Shown piece after piece: positions 1-8,934 of a stretch of DNA of 64,000 nucleotides. The notes under the pieces are model-generated. The model was not told the DNA's origin and ran no database searches. It saw only the letters and a list, made by a program, of their open reading frames with translations. The stretch is taken from positions 744,001 to 808,000 of the forward strand of contig NZ_KQ949023.1 in the NCBI RefSeq assembly GCF_001514285.1, in the 5' to 3' direction. Every line of letters starts with the position of its first letter. Within the stretch, counting starts at the first letter, position 1. A program made the position numbers and the translations under genes. The stretch is from Streptomyces sp. DSM 15324. GTDB lineage: Bacteria > Actinomycetota > Actinomycetes > Streptomycetales > Streptomycetaceae.

Positions 1-1048
1 CCGCCCGGATCTCCAGGTGCCCGTGCCGCCGCAGCTCGGTGACGGGCGCCACCGGCGGCACCACGGAGGACGAGGTCCCGAGCACCTCCTGGATGCGCTC
101 GGCACACACCTCGGCGCGCGGCACCTGCATGAACATGAAGGTCGCCATCATCACGGACATGACGATCTGCATCAGATAGGCGAGGAACGCGGTCAGGTCA
201 CCGATCTGCATCTGGCCGCTGTCGATGCGGTGCGCGCCGAACCACACCACCGCGATCGAGGACAGGTTCACCGTGGTCATGACCACCGGGAACATCAGCG
301 CCAGCATGTTGCCGGTCTTCAGCGAGATGCCGGTGAGGTCGCTGTTGGCCTTCCGGAACCGCTGCTGCTCGTACTCGTCGCGGACGAACGCGCGGATCAC
401 CCGGTTGCCGGTGATCTGCTCGCGCAGCACCCGGTTGACGGTGTCGAGGCGCACCTGCATCGACCGGAACAGCGGCCGCAGCCGCCGCACGATCAGCGTC
501 ACGCAGATGCCCAGCACCGGCACGACGGCGACCAGCACCCCGGACAGCGGCACGTCCAGGCCGAGCGCCATCACGATGCCGCCCACACACATGATCGGCG
601 CGGACGCCATCAGGGTGAACGCCATCAGCGACAGCATCTGGATCTGCTGGACGTCGTTCGTGGTCCGGGTGATCAGCGACGGCGCGCCGAACTGACCGAC
701 CTCCCGGGAGGAGAAGGACTGCACCCGCTCGAAGACGCCCGCCCGGACGTCCCGGCCGAGCGCGGAGGCGGTCCGGGCACCGTGGTAGACGGCGCCGATG
801 TTGCAGACGACCTGCGCCAGCGAGATGCCGATCATCAGGCCGCCGTAGGCCAGGATGTAGCCGGTGTCCCCCTTGACGACGCCGTTGTCGATGATGTGCG
901 CGTTCAGCGTGGGCAGGTAAAGGGTGGCGCAGGTCTGCAGCAACTGCAGCAGCACCAGCACGGTGATGGGTTTCTTGTAGGGCCTGAGGTAGGTCCGCAG
1001 AAGTCGTATGAGCACGCTACGTCTCTCGGAGTCGGCGGTAGGGGGCAT
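1..1048 (-). CDS. ABC exporter, transmembrane domain (3' end outside window)
   Basis: Membrane half of an exporter-type ABC transporter (MDR/lipid family). The visible ~349 residues begin LIRLLRTYLRPYKKP and hold the type-1 exporter membrane fold: helix pairs around residues 25-75, then the intracellular loop with the conserved pattern TRTTNDVQQIQ, then GNRVIRAFVRDEYEQQRF. The nucleotide-binding domain must lie beyond the left edge, so the product is probably a single-chain half-transporter. I chose the ATG at 1048; a GTG at 1015, in frame and closer to the conserved start, is an alternative. Substrate unknown. Such genes usually come as heterodimer pairs, and a partner would be to the left. 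Confidence 0.88.
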   Translation of the reverse strand, partial: MPPTADSERRSVLIRLLRTYLRPYKKPITVLVLLQLLQTCATLYLPTLNAHIIDNGVVKGDTGYILAYGGLMIGISLAQVVCNIGAVYHGARTASALGRDVRAGVFERVQSFSSREVGQFGAPSLITRTTNDVQQIQMLSLMAFTLMASAPIMCVGGIVMALGLDVPLSGVLVAVVPVLGICVTLIVRRLRPLFRSMQVRLDTVNRVLREQITGNRVIRAFVRDEYEQQRFRKANSDLTGISLKTGNMLALMFPVVMTTVNLSSIAVVWFGAHRIDSGQMQIGDLTAFLAYLMQIVMSVMMATFMFMQVPRAEVCAERIQEVLGTSSSVVPPVAPVTELRRHGHLEIRA

Positions 1049-1145
1049 GGGTTGCCCCTGGCACCTATCGTCGGACACTCCACCCGCGTTACCTCAACCG
1101 ATTAAGCCGAGAGCTGTGTGATACGGGGTTCGGCCAGGATGGGCC

Positions 1146-2600
1146 CTACCCCCGGAACGCCCCCGGGTGCGTCTGCTCCCGCACCGACACGTACTGCTGG
1201 CGCACCGCCTGCCCCACCGCCAGATCCTCGCCCGGATCCAGCACGACCGCCGCCGCGCCCTGCCACACCGGCGGGGTCCGCGGATCGAGGGTGCCCTGCT
1301 TCGCCCCGAGCGCCCAGGCCGCCTGCCGGGCCGCCCCGATCGCCGCGTAGTCCGCCGGCTGCGGTACGACGACCTGGGCGCCGAAGAGCGCCGGTGCCGC
1401 CGCCTGCACGGCCGGCAGCTCGGCCGCCGCGCCCAGCAGGAAGATCCGCTGCACGCTCACGCCCCGCCCGCGCAGCACGTCGAGCGCGTCCGCGAGCCCG
1501 CACAGCATGCCCTCGAACGCGGCCCGCGCGAAGTGCTCGGGCTTCATGGACTCCCGGCGCAGACCCGCCAGCGTCCCGGCGGTGTGCGGCAGGTTGGGCG
1601 TCCGCTCGCCCTCCAGGTAGGGCAGCATCACCAGCCCGTGTGAGCCCGGCGTCGACTTCATCGCCAGCTCGGACAGCCCCTCCAGATCGGGCGCGCCGAG
1701 CAGTTCGGCGGCGCCGCGCAGGGTCCGTACGGCGTTCAGGGTGGTCACCACCGGCAGGTGCATGCCCGTCGCGTCGGCGAGCGAGGTGATCATCCCGGAC
1801 TGGTCGACCAGCGCCTCGGGATGCACGGCCATGACGGACCCGGAGGCGCCCAGGGACACCACCACGTCCCCCATCCCCAGCCCGAGGCCCAGTGCCGCCG
1901 CCATGGTCTCGCCGGTACCGGCGGAGATCAGCAGTCCCTCCGGTGTCGTACCGGCCGCGTCGGACGGCCCGATCACCTCGGGCAGCATGGCCTGGTGACC
2001 GAGCGCCAGCTCGACCAGATCGGGCCGGTAGCCGCCCATCGCGGCGGACCAGTAGCCGGTCCCGGAGGCCCCGCCCCGGTCCGTGGTCCTTCTCACAGGC
2101 CGGCCCAGCAGCTGCCACACCAGCCAGTCATGGGCCTGCATCAGCACGGAGGTGCGCAGCGCGGCCTCCGGCTCGGTCTTGGCGAGCCACCTCAGCTTGG
2201 TCACCGGCTGGGCGGCCTGCGGTACGCACCCCACGGCCTGCGCCCAGGCCTCGCGCCCCCCGAGCGCGTCGATCAGATCGGCCGCCGCGACCTGGGCGCG
2301 CTTGTCGCCGCCCACCATCGCCGGCCGCACGGTGTTGCCCTGCGCGTCCAGCGGGACCAACGCGTTCTGCTGCGAGGACACCCCGATGGCCTGCACCCCC
2401 TCCAGCAGACCCCCGCCGGCCGCCTCCCCGAGGGAGAGCAGCCAGGCCTGGGGATCGACGTCGCTGGGCCGACCCCCGCTGTCCGGATTCTCCACCGGGT
2501 GCGGCGCATATCCCTGCCTGAGCACGGCTCCGGTGTCCGCGTCGCAGACGACGATACGAGTGAAATCGGGCGAACTGTCCAGCCCGGCGACTATCCCCAT
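1146..2600 (-). CDS. FGGY-family carbohydrate kinase (xylulokinase-like)
   Basis: A 484-residue ASKHA-fold kinase that phosphorylates a sugar or polyol with ATP in the cytoplasm. Landmarks: N-terminal phosphate-1 loop GIVAGLDSS, SSQQNALVPLD around residue 75 (the xylulokinase-like Q-N motif), phosphate-2 loop VVSLGASGS, and PQPADYAAIGAARQAAW near the C-terminus. Overall order resembles XylB. One oddity: the segment that in E. coli XylB reads GGGDNAAG, with the catalytic base Asp, reads GTGETMAA here, so Asp is replaced by Glu; substrate and activity are therefore less certain. It stands alone, 97 bp from the divergent-end of the ABC gene and with no sugar transporter or isomerase beside it. 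Confidence 0.85.
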   Translation of the reverse strand: MGIVAGLDSSPDFTRIVVCDADTGAVLRQGYAPHPVENPDSGGRPSDVDPQAWLLSLGEAAGGGLLEGVQAIGVSSQQNALVPLDAQGNTVRPAMVGGDKRAQVAAADLIDALGGREAWAQAVGCVPQAAQPVTKLRWLAKTEPEAALRTSVLMQAHDWLVWQLLGRPVRRTTDRGGASGTGYWSAAMGGYRPDLVELALGHQAMLPEVIGPSDAAGTTPEGLLISAGTGETMAAALGLGLGMGDVVVSLGASGSVMAVHPEALVDQSGMITSLADATGMHLPVVTTLNAVRTLRGAAELLGAPDLEGLSELAMKSTPGSHGLVMLPYLEGERTPNLPHTAGTLAGLRRESMKPEHFARAAFEGMLCGLADALDVLRGRGVSVQRIFLLGAAAELPAVQAAAPALFGAQVVVPQPADYAAIGAARQAAWALGAKQGTLDPRTPPVWQGAAAVVLDPGEDLAVGQAVRQQYVSVREQTHPGAFRG

Positions 2601-2650
2601 ACCGAAAATTCTGCCGCACGCGCCGCCGAGGTTTGGCCCTCGGGCGCCGT

Positions 2651-2715
2651 AGGGGCGCGGGTGGGGGGTCGTGGGCTGCCCCGTTGTGGCTGGTCGCGCG
2701 GTTCCCCGCGCCCCT
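2651..2715. repeat. Streptomyces-type intergenic inverted repeat
   Basis: Arms AGGGGCGCGGG (2651-2661) and CCCGCGCCCCT (2705-2715) are perfectly complementary, enclosing the text TGGCTGGTCGCGCGG. This kind of sequence (CGCGCAGTTCCCCGCGCCCC plus GGCTGGTCGC) is very common between streptomycete genes. It sits just upstream of the kinase start and downstream of the YtxH-like gene, so it may end transcription of the latter. Confidence 0.6.
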
Positions 2716-2739
2716 CAGGTGGGATTCGGCACCCGGCGC

Positions 2740-3045
2740 CTACGGGTTACCGGTTCCCCAGTCGTCCTCGGCGCCGTTGTGCGAGCTGCGGTCGCGCAGG
2801 GAGCGGACCCGGCCGGCGACGGACTCGGGCATGCGGTCGCCGACCTTGGTGCTGACCGCGTGGTACGCCTTGCCCGCGTACTGGCGGCCCTGCTGGGCGG
2901 CCGTCTCGGCGGTGTTGCGCACGGCGGGGTTCTGCGCGACCTGTCGCGCGGACTTCTTCAACTGCTCGTAGCGCTCACGACCGGCGCGCGTGCCCAGCAC
3001 GTAACCGACGGCGAGCCCGACGAGGAACGTCAGCTTGTAGCGCAT
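2740..3045 (-). CDS. YtxH-like small membrane-anchored protein
   Basis: A 101-residue protein. Residues 1-20 (MRYKLTFLVGLAVGYVLGTR) are a short membrane segment with a GxxxGY pattern ending in the AGRERYEQLKK turn typical of YtxH-like proteins; the rest is a charged amphipathic helix with Ala/Gln-rich repeats and an Arg-rich tail. Role unknown; YtxH relatives are linked to general stress. I chose the ATG at 3045 because the purine run AAGGGAAGGG ends 9 bases before it; the GTG at 3054 would touch that run. Confidence 0.75.
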   Translation of the reverse strand: MRYKLTFLVGLAVGYVLGTRAGRERYEQLKKSARQVAQNPAVRNTAETAAQQGRQYAGKAYHAVSTKVGDRMPESVAGRVRSLRDRSSHNGAEDDWGTGNP

Positions 3046-3203
3046 GGCGGCCACCCTTCCCTTCCTAGGTCCCTGGTGCGGCGTCGGTGCCGGGGGGGAA
3101 CCGATTGGCGGAGCACCCCCCTGCTTGCGCTAATGTATGTGTCGCAGCGAGCGCCCGCCCCCTGGCGAATACCCAGGTGGGTACGTTCGATGCAACGAGG
3201 CAT

Positions 3204-3276
3204 TCCTCCGTAGCTCAATTGGCAGAGCAGCCGGCTGTTAACCGGCAGGTTACTGGTTCGAGTCCAGTCGGGGGAG
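3204..3276 (+). tRNA. tRNA-Asn (anticodon GTT), copy 1
   Basis: Cloverleaf read directly: acceptor TCCTCCG pairs with CGGGGGA (one T-G pair), D-arm GCTC..GAGC, anticodon stem GCCGG/CCGGC with loop CTGTTAA (anticodon GTT), T-arm ACTGG/CCAGT with loop TTCGAGT, discriminator G. No CCA is encoded. Confidence 0.96.
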
Positions 3277-3281
3277 CTCGG

Positions 3282-3354
3282 TCCTCCGTAGCTCAATTGG
3301 CAGAGCAGCCGGCTGTTAACCGGCAGGTTACTGGTTCGAGTCCAGTCGGGGGAG
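3282..3354 (+). tRNA. tRNA-Asn (anticodon GTT), copy 2
   Basis: Identical to copy 1 and 78 bp downstream of it, so the two form a perfect tandem duplication separated by 5 bases. A terminator follows. Confidence 0.96.
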
Positions 3355-3365
3355 CATCGTGAACG

Positions 3366-3388
3366 AGGACCCCGTCGGGGTCCTTTTT
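3366..3388 (+). terminator. Terminator of the tRNA-Asn pair
   Basis: Stem AGGACCCC (3366-3373) and GGGGTCCT (3377-3384), a 3-base loop, then a run of T. A classical intrinsic terminator, rare in this GC-rich genome. Confidence 0.85.
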
Positions 3389-3543
3389 CATGTCGGTTCC
3401 GGCCGGCGCCACGCCGACGGGAACCGCGCAGGCCGCAGCGGTGTCTCCCTGGTCGGGCAAGGTCGACCAGCCGAAGCGTGAGATCGTATGAGCGGCTATG
3501 CTGCGGCACACGGCGCGTACACATGTACGCGACACGCCGCTAT

Positions 3544-3617
3544 GGGGCGGTAGCTCAGCCGGTTAGAGCAGCGGACTCATAATCCGTCGGCCGTGGGTTC
3601 GAGTCCCACCCGCCCCA
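3544..3617 (+). tRNA. tRNA with CAT anticodon (elongator Met most likely)
   Basis: Acceptor GGGGCGG pairs perfectly with CCGCCCC; anticodon stem CGGA/TCCG-type with loop CTCATAA gives anticodon CAT; T-arm GTGGG/CCCAC; discriminator A. The pairing at the top of the acceptor stem excludes initiator tRNA. CAT also occurs in tRNA-Ile2, where C34 becomes lysidine; sequence alone does not fully exclude this. Confidence 0.93.
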
Positions 3618-4059
3618 CCCCAAGGTTCTTCCAGAGAACCGTTTCTACCTGCGCATACGCGAGGGCGGGGGTCACCACTCCAGGGTGGGGACCCCCGATC
3701 ATTCGTTCAGACCAAGATCCCGGGGACACGCAGGAGCGCCCGTACCCCGCTGCCGGCCATGGTTCTGCGGGCCGAGTCAGTAGTGGTATCGAGCCTGGAC
3801 GATGATCAACTCAGGCGTGGGACGTGAACGAGATCTTCACGCACGCTCCGCGTCGGGGCCGATCAGCGCGCGATTGTGGGCCTTGCCGGCCTCCGCCCGG
3901 GATCAGCGCGCGGCTGGTCACCGACGCGGTCGAGGGTTCCTACGACTGGTCGCCGAGCGGCTGCCGCGATGCGACCGCCCCGGTGCCTGATGAGCACCGC
4001 GGGCTTCCCCGCGAACGCCTGAGCCCGCGCTCGGCAGCCGCCTCATCCCGATGCCGGTC
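3618..4059. other. 442-bp region without a convincing gene
   Basis: Holds the two hairpins after the tRNA. The open frames here are short and have neither start signals nor family resemblance. A near-repeat of GATCAGCGCGCG occurs at 3861 and 3901. I see no integrase or attachment-site repeat beside the tRNA. Confidence 0.5.
3624..3640 (+). terminator. Short hairpin after the CAT tRNA
   Basis: GGTTCT (3624-3629) and AGAACC (3635-3640) with a 5-base loop, followed by GTTTC. A second hairpin, CGGGGGTC (3666-3673) with GACCCCCG (3690-3697), lies just beyond. Confidence 0.5.
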
Positions 4060-5076
4060 CTACAGCCGGACCGTATGGCGCACCGGGAAGACGGCGAATC
4101 CCGTGCGGTGCGCCAGCGTTCCCCACAGCCCCCGCGGCAGGTACAGCGAAACCACGATGGCCGCCGCGCCCACCACGATCAGGTACCAGACACCGCTCTG
4201 TGCGAAGTACTTGTCGAGGAGGAAGTACGCGATCGCGCCGACGACGGGGCCCTCGATCGTGCCGATGCCGCCGATGATCACCATGAAGACCATCAGGGCC
4301 GAGTACTGCACCCCGAAGATCTGCGTCGGCGACGCCACTCCCAGGCTGTTGACGCAGATCACCGCACCGGCGGCGGAGCATCCGGCGGCCGCGGTGATGT
4401 AGATGATCCGCTTGCCGCGCGTGACGTTCACGCCGAGGGAACCGGCCGCGGTGTCGTCGTCGCGGATGGCCTGGAGGCTCAGGCCGAGTCGGCTTCGCAG
4501 GACGGCGTAGGTGCCGAGCACGGCCGCGGCCATGACGGCGAGCGCCAGCCAGTAGGTGAAGGCCCGCCGCAGCACCGGATCGGCGGTGACGTCCGAGAGG
4601 TTGCGTCCGCTCGCCGCGCCCAGGGAGTCGAAGCGCACCACGATCAGGCGTACGACCTCGGCGATCACCCAGGTTCCGACGGCGAAGTAGCCGCCGCGCA
4701 GCCGGAAGGCGAGGTACGACACCGGCCAGGCGAGCAGCGCCACCAGAGCGGAGACGACGAGCGTGCCCGCGTAGACGTTCACGCCGTGGTCGTTGACGAC
4801 GAACAGGAGGTAGGCGCCCAGGCCGATGAACGCCTGCTGGCCCATCGACATCATGCCCGCGTACCCCGCGAGCAGGTTCCACATGGAGGCCAGGGCCACC
4901 AGGTAGCAGAGCTTGACGAGTTGGGCCGTGACGCCGGATTCGACGAGGTAGGGAAGGGCCGCCATCGCCAGCAGGACGACGGCCGTCGCGGTGAGGCCGA
5001 GGGCGGTGGCGCGGCCACCCCGGTGGACGGCCGGCAGCGCGGTCGTCTCAGCGGCGGGGGCTGTCTGGACGGTCAT
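4060..5076 (-). CDS. Branched-chain-type ABC importer permease, LivM family
   Basis: A 338-residue membrane protein of the LivM family, the second permease of an importer for amino acids, urea or amides. After a cytoplasmic N-terminus (MTVQTAPAAE) come about nine hydrophobic segments; LLAGYAGMMSMGQQAFIGLGAYL is the family hallmark, and the coupling loop with LRSRLGLSLQAIRDDDTAA contacts the ATPases. The frame is open further upstream, but the ATG at 5076 overlaps the stop of the LivH gene by 4 bases and begins the conserved protein. It is the last gene of the five-gene importer operon. Confidence 0.92.
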   Translation of the reverse strand: MTVQTAPAAETTALPAVHRGGRATALGLTATAVVLLAMAALPYLVESGVTAQLVKLCYLVALASMWNLLAGYAGMMSMGQQAFIGLGAYLLFVVNDHGVNVYAGTLVVSALVALLAWPVSYLAFRLRGGYFAVGTWVIAEVVRLIVVRFDSLGAASGRNLSDVTADPVLRRAFTYWLALAVMAAAVLGTYAVLRSRLGLSLQAIRDDDTAAGSLGVNVTRGKRIIYITAAAGCSAAGAVICVNSLGVASPTQIFGVQYSALMVFMVIIGGIGTIEGPVVGAIAYFLLDKYFAQSGVWYLIVVGAAAIVVSLYLPRGLWGTLAHRTGFAVFPVRHTVRL

Positions 5077-5945
5077 GCGGGAACGCTCCTGCCGAACAGG
5101 CCCTGTGGGCGGAACACCAGGACGAGGAGGAAGACCACGTGCCCCGCGAGCAGGGGAAGGTCCGGGGAGATCTGGGCGCCGACGGACTGGGCCACACCGA
5201 GCACCACACCACCCGCGAGCGTGCCCCACAGTGAGCCGAGACCGCCGATGATGACCGTCTCGAAGGCGAACAGGACGGTGAGCTGCCCCTCGAAGGGGGT
5301 GACTCCGCCCTGCCGCATCGTGTACAGGACACCGGCCAGGGCCACCGTCGCGAAGGCGATGACCGAGGTCAGGGCGTACACACGGCGGTTGTCGACGCCC
5401 ATCAGGCGGACCACCGCGCGGTCGTCGGACGTGGCCCGGACGATACGGCCGGGCTGCGTGCGGAAGAGGAAGAGGTGGAGGGAGGAGAGGACCGCCACCG
5501 CCGCCGCTACCGTGATCAGCGGGAACCAGCCGATGGCCAGACCGCCGCCGAGGTCGATGCTCGCGGTGCCGAGCGAGCCGATGGGCAGGGGCTGCGCGTC
5601 GCTGCTGAACACCTGGACCAGCACGTTCGGGATGATGACCGAGATGCCGAAGGTGACCAGCATCGGGGCGAGTTCGCCCAGGCCCATCGCGCGGTCCAGC
5701 ATGGAGCGTTGGACCAGGTAGCCGAGCCCGCCCACCGCGATCATCGACACGACGACGGTGACGGGGACGGGGACGCCGTAGTGCGCCGCGGTCACCGAGG
5801 CCACGTAACCGCCGAGGATCATCAGGTCCCCGTGGGCGAGGTTGGCGATCCGCATCACACCGAAGACGAGGGACAGCCCCGCGGCGGCCATGGCGAAGAT
5901 GCCGCCGAGCAGGACGCCCTGCAGAATTGCGTTGAGCCAGGTCAT
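5073..5945 (-). CDS. Branched-chain-type ABC importer permease, LivH family
   Basis: A 290-residue inner-membrane permease. It begins MTWLNAILQGVLLGGIFAMA and carries the LivH signature FGVMRIANLAHGDLMILGGY near residue 30, then further helices and the coupling loop RIVRATSDDRAVVRLMGVD. It pairs with the LivM-type permease downstream. Both ends overlap neighbours by ATGA, indicating translational coupling. The substrate is not visible; the amidase and nitrilase genes across the intergenic region suggest an amide, nitrile or aromatic hydroxy-acid. Confidence 0.92.
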   Translation of the reverse strand: MTWLNAILQGVLLGGIFAMAAAGLSLVFGVMRIANLAHGDLMILGGYVASVTAAHYGVPVPVTVVVSMIAVGGLGYLVQRSMLDRAMGLGELAPMLVTFGISVIIPNVLVQVFSSDAQPLPIGSLGTASIDLGGGLAIGWFPLITVAAAVAVLSSLHLFLFRTQPGRIVRATSDDRAVVRLMGVDNRRVYALTSVIAFATVALAGVLYTMRQGGVTPFEGQLTVLFAFETVIIGGLGSLWGTLAGGVVLGVAQSVGAQISPDLPLLAGHVVFLLVLVFRPQGLFGRSVPA

Positions 5946-6676
5946 GGGGTCTTCACCTCCGGGAAGGCACCGGTGCCGAAGTACGCGGCGGTCACCTGGT
6001 CGCGGGTGAGTCCGGCCGCCGTGCCGGTCAGCACGATCCGGCCCTCCAGGACACACGCGATGCGGTCCGCCACGGCGAACGTGCGGCCCAGGTCCTGTTC
6101 GACCAGGATCACGGTCGTTCCCTCGCCACGGATACCGGGCAGCGCCGTGTAGAGCTGGTCCACGACGAGCGGGGCCAGGCCCAGGGAGACCTCGTCGAGG
6201 AGCAGCAGACGCGGATTGCCCATCAGCGCGCGGCCGATGGCGACGGCCTGCTGCTCACCGCCGGAGAGCCGGGCCGCCTTGCGGGTACGGCGGTCGGCGA
6301 CGAGCGGCATCGCCTCGTACACCGTGGCCAGGTTCCAGGGGCCCTTGCGCCCGGTGGCGGCGCCCACCTGGAGGTTCTCCTCCACGGTGAGCGACGGGAA
6401 GAGCCGGCGACCCTCCGGGACCAGACAGACGCCCTTGCGGGCCCGGCGGATGTCCGGCTCTGCGGTGACGTCCTCACCGGCCAGGCCGATCGTGCCGCGG
6501 AAGGGCTTCAGGGCTCCCGCCATGGTTTTCAACAGGGTTGATTTCCCGGCTCCGTTGGCGCCGACCAGGGCGAGCAGCTCACCCTCGGCCACCTCGAGGT
6601 CGATGCCGAACAAGGCCTGGAAGTCGCCGTATCCGGCGTCGACGGAGGCGACTCGCAGGAGGGGGCTCGTGCTCAT
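5942..6676 (-). CDS. ABC importer ATPase, LivF family
   Basis: A 244-residue ATP-binding subunit. Walker A GANGAGKST (about residue 38), Q-loop region, LSGGEQQAVAIGRAL signature, Walker B RLLLLDEVSLGL and switch VEQD are all intact. The phrase VPEGRRLFPSLTVEENL is diagnostic of LivF rather than LivG. The ATG at 6676 overlaps the LivG stop by 4 bases; upstream open frame is spurious. Confidence 0.93.
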   Translation of the reverse strand: MSTSPLLRVASVDAGYGDFQALFGIDLEVAEGELLALVGANGAGKSTLLKTMAGALKPFRGTIGLAGEDVTAEPDIRRARKGVCLVPEGRRLFPSLTVEENLQVGAATGRKGPWNLATVYEAMPLVADRRTRKAARLSGGEQQAVAIGRALMGNPRLLLLDEVSLGLAPLVVDQLYTALPGIRGEGTTVILVEQDLGRTFAVADRIACVLEGRIVLTGTAAGLTRDQVTAAYFGTGAFPEVKTP

Positions 6677-7401
6677 GCCGCCGTACCCCCCAGATAGACC
6701 TCCGCGACCTCGGCGCTGGCCAGTACCTCGTGCGGGTCGCCGTCGACGCGGATCTGCCCGTAGGCGAGGCAGACCAGCCGGTCGACGACCTGGACCAGGG
6801 CCTTGACGACATGCTCGATCCACAGGATCGTCACGCCGGACTCCTTCAGGGACAGCACGGTGGCGACGAGTTCCTCCGCCTCGGCCTCGGTGAGACCGCC
6901 CGCGATCTCGTCGAGGAGCAGCAGGTCGGGACCGGTGGCCAGCGCCCGGGCCAGCTCCAGCCGTTTGCGGCCGAGCAGGGGCAGGGAGCCGGCGGGCTTG
7001 TTGGCGAGGTGGAGCAGTCCGGCGGTCTCCAGTGCGCGCAGGGCCTGCTCGCGGGCGGGGCCGCCCCGCAGCCGGGCCCCCCGCTCGGCGCCGACCAGTG
7101 CGTTCTCGAAGACGGTCAGGTCGCCGAAGGGGCGCGGTATCTGGAAGGAGCGGCCGACGCCGAGCCGACATCGCTGCGCCGCGGAGGTCCGGGTGACATC
7201 GCGGCCCGCGAGCCGCACCGAACCGGCGGTCGCGCGCTCGACGCCCGAGATCGCGCTGAGCAGGGTGGACTTGCCCGCGCCGTTCGGGCCGACGATGCCG
7301 ACGGCCTGCCCGCGGGGGACGGCCAGCTCGACGTCCTCCAGGACCCGCAACTCACCGAAGTGCACGGCGAGATGGTCCACTTCGAGCAGGGGGGTGGTCA
7401 C
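6673..7401 (-). CDS. ABC importer ATPase, LivG family
   Basis: A 242-residue partner ATPase. Walker A GPNGAGKST, a LivG-type RSFQIPRPFGDLTVFENALVG, Walker B LLLLDEIAGGLTEAEAEEL and switch WIEHVV. The signature motif reads SLPLLGRKRLELARAL, with LLGRK in place of the usual LSGGQ; LivG proteins often have the form LPYGxQR, so this is a divergent but recognisable version. Starts with GTG overlapping the stop of the binding-protein gene. Confidence 0.92.
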   Translation of the reverse strand: MTTPLLEVDHLAVHFGELRVLEDVELAVPRGQAVGIVGPNGAGKSTLLSAISGVERATAGSVRLAGRDVTRTSAAQRCRLGVGRSFQIPRPFGDLTVFENALVGAERGARLRGGPAREQALRALETAGLLHLANKPAGSLPLLGRKRLELARALATGPDLLLLDEIAGGLTEAEAEELVATVLSLKESGVTILWIEHVVKALVQVVDRLVCLAYGQIRVDGDPHEVLASAEVAEVYLGGTAA

Positions 7402-8720
7402 AGTTCCGCCGCCTTGGCGTCGGGCTTGACCTGCGGCAGCAAGCTGTTGCTGATGACCTTCAGTTCGTACGCGTCACCGCTCCCCTTGATCCACTGGGTG
7501 CCGACCATGGGGATGGTGGCGACGTTCTTGACCGGGTTGGCCGGACCGCCGCCGGTCCAGGTGAGGTGGCCGAGGACGGTGTCGAGGCTGGTCTTCGCGA
7601 TCTGGGCGGCGACGGCCTCGCGGTCCTTGGGGTTCGCGTTGCGCAGGACGTGGTTGGCCACCTCGAACAGCGCGTGGTTGGGGCCGAGCCCCTGGTTCCA
7701 CGTGCGGCCCTTCGCCAGCGGGGACTTCTCGTAGTCGTCGGCGAGCGCGGTGGCGGTCTGACCGGTGATCGTGGAGGTGAACGGGAACTGCGGCACCCAC
7801 CAGCTCGCCGTGCACAGCCCGTTGCCGAGGTTGTTCGGCAGGGAGGCAACCGTCGACTCGAAGAGGATGGCCTTGGAGATGGTGGCGACCTTGGGCTTGA
7901 AGTTCTGCTGCGCGGCCTGGGTCCAGAACGTCGCGAAGTCGGGCGGCGAGGGCACGCCGGCGAGGATCTCGACGCCCTCCGTCTTGAACTTCGCGATGAT
8001 CGACGAGAAGTCCTTGGTGCCGGGCTCGTAGGAACCGGGGTCGACGAACGTGAAACCCTTGGTCGAGGGCTGCGAGCGGTAACCGGTGGTCTTGTCCCGG
8101 AAGGCGTTGCCGTCGGAGTCGTTCGGCCACAGCACGCCGACCTTCTTGTTGGTGTCGTGCTGCCGCCACATGTCGGTCTCGACCCTGGACAGGTGCTCGA
8201 TGCCGTCGAAGAAGTGGAACGTGTACTTGAAGGTCTTCTTCGGCGTTGCGCCACGCCCGAAGAACCAGGCCTGCCAGGGCTCGATGGTCGAGACGCAGGG
8301 CACGCCCTCGCTCTCGCACTTGGCCGCCACCGGGTGGATCGTGTCCGGCGTCGCGGTGACGAGGACCAGGTCGACCTGCTGCTGGGAGATCAGCTCGTCC
8401 GCGATGGTGGCCGCCTGCTGCGGGTCCGAGCCCGTGTCGCGGTCCAGGATCTTCACGTCGTACTTCTTGCCGTCGTGGGTGATCCCCTTGGCGAAGAAGG
8501 CACGCACCTGCTCGAGAATGTAGGCGTCGGACTCGGCGAAGGCAGCGTAGGCGCCGGTGCGCGGGCTGACGTAACCGATCCTGATGGTGTTGCCGGTCGA
8601 GCCGCCCGAGCCCTTGAGGCCGGAGGAACAGGCGGACAGGACCGGGGCGGCCACCACAGCGGTGGCTCCGAGGCCTCTGAGGACGGTGCGGCGGGAGGGC
8701 TTGATCGCGGGGTGTTCCAT
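7398..8720 (-). CDS. ABC importer substrate-binding lipoprotein, Tat-exported
   Basis: A 440-residue periplasmic-type receptor (type I fold, LivK/UrtA/AmiC-like) anchored outside the membrane. The N-terminus has a twin-arginine motif, SRRTVLRGLG, a hydrophobic stretch and a lipobox LSAC. The mature part starts RIGYVSPRTGAYAAFAESD, typical of this family. The ATG at 8720 gives the signal peptide directly; longer frames upstream do not. First gene of the importer operon, divergent from the amidase operon, so both are likely controlled together. Confidence 0.92.
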   Translation of the reverse strand: MEHPAIKPSRRTVLRGLGATAVVAAPVLSACSSGLKGSGGSTGNTIRIGYVSPRTGAYAAFAESDAYILEQVRAFFAKGITHDGKKYDVKILDRDTGSDPQQAATIADELISQQQVDLVLVTATPDTIHPVAAKCESEGVPCVSTIEPWQAWFFGRGATPKKTFKYTFHFFDGIEHLSRVETDMWRQHDTNKKVGVLWPNDSDGNAFRDKTTGYRSQPSTKGFTFVDPGSYEPGTKDFSSIIAKFKTEGVEILAGVPSPPDFATFWTQAAQQNFKPKVATISKAILFESTVASLPNNLGNGLCTASWWVPQFPFTSTITGQTATALADDYEKSPLAKGRTWNQGLGPNHALFEVANHVLRNANPKDREAVAAQIAKTSLDTVLGHLTWTGGGPANPVKNVATIPMVGTQWIKGSGDAYELKVISNSLLPQVKPDAKAAEL

Positions 8721-8934
8721 GGTGGGCTCCGGAGGGCCTTGAGCCGCAGGTCGGGGGCTGCGGCGGGCGGAGGAAGTGGCCGCGAACGTAGGCCCGCCGT
8801 CCCTGCCAGGACAGGGCACGGATTCGATATGAGAGACAGTGAAGCCGTCGGTGACCTTAATGAGACATCAGCTGTACGCAGAGAGACGCAGAGGAGATAC
8901 GGCACGCCCATAACGGGACGGGTGGGATGCCTGG

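Noticed and set aside
17..1105. Long plus-strand open frame rich in His/Arg/Gly
   Set aside because: It is the antisense shadow of the ABC exporter gene; its text has no protein-like order and the minus strand gives a clear transporter.
3204..4059. tRNA cluster as an integration site of a genomic island
   Set aside because: No integrase gene, no duplicated tRNA 3' end at a distance, and the neighbouring importer operon looks chromosomal.
3802..4402. Small plus-strand frames before the importer operon
   Set aside because: No ribosome sites, no family resemblance, and the later part is antisense to the LivM gene.
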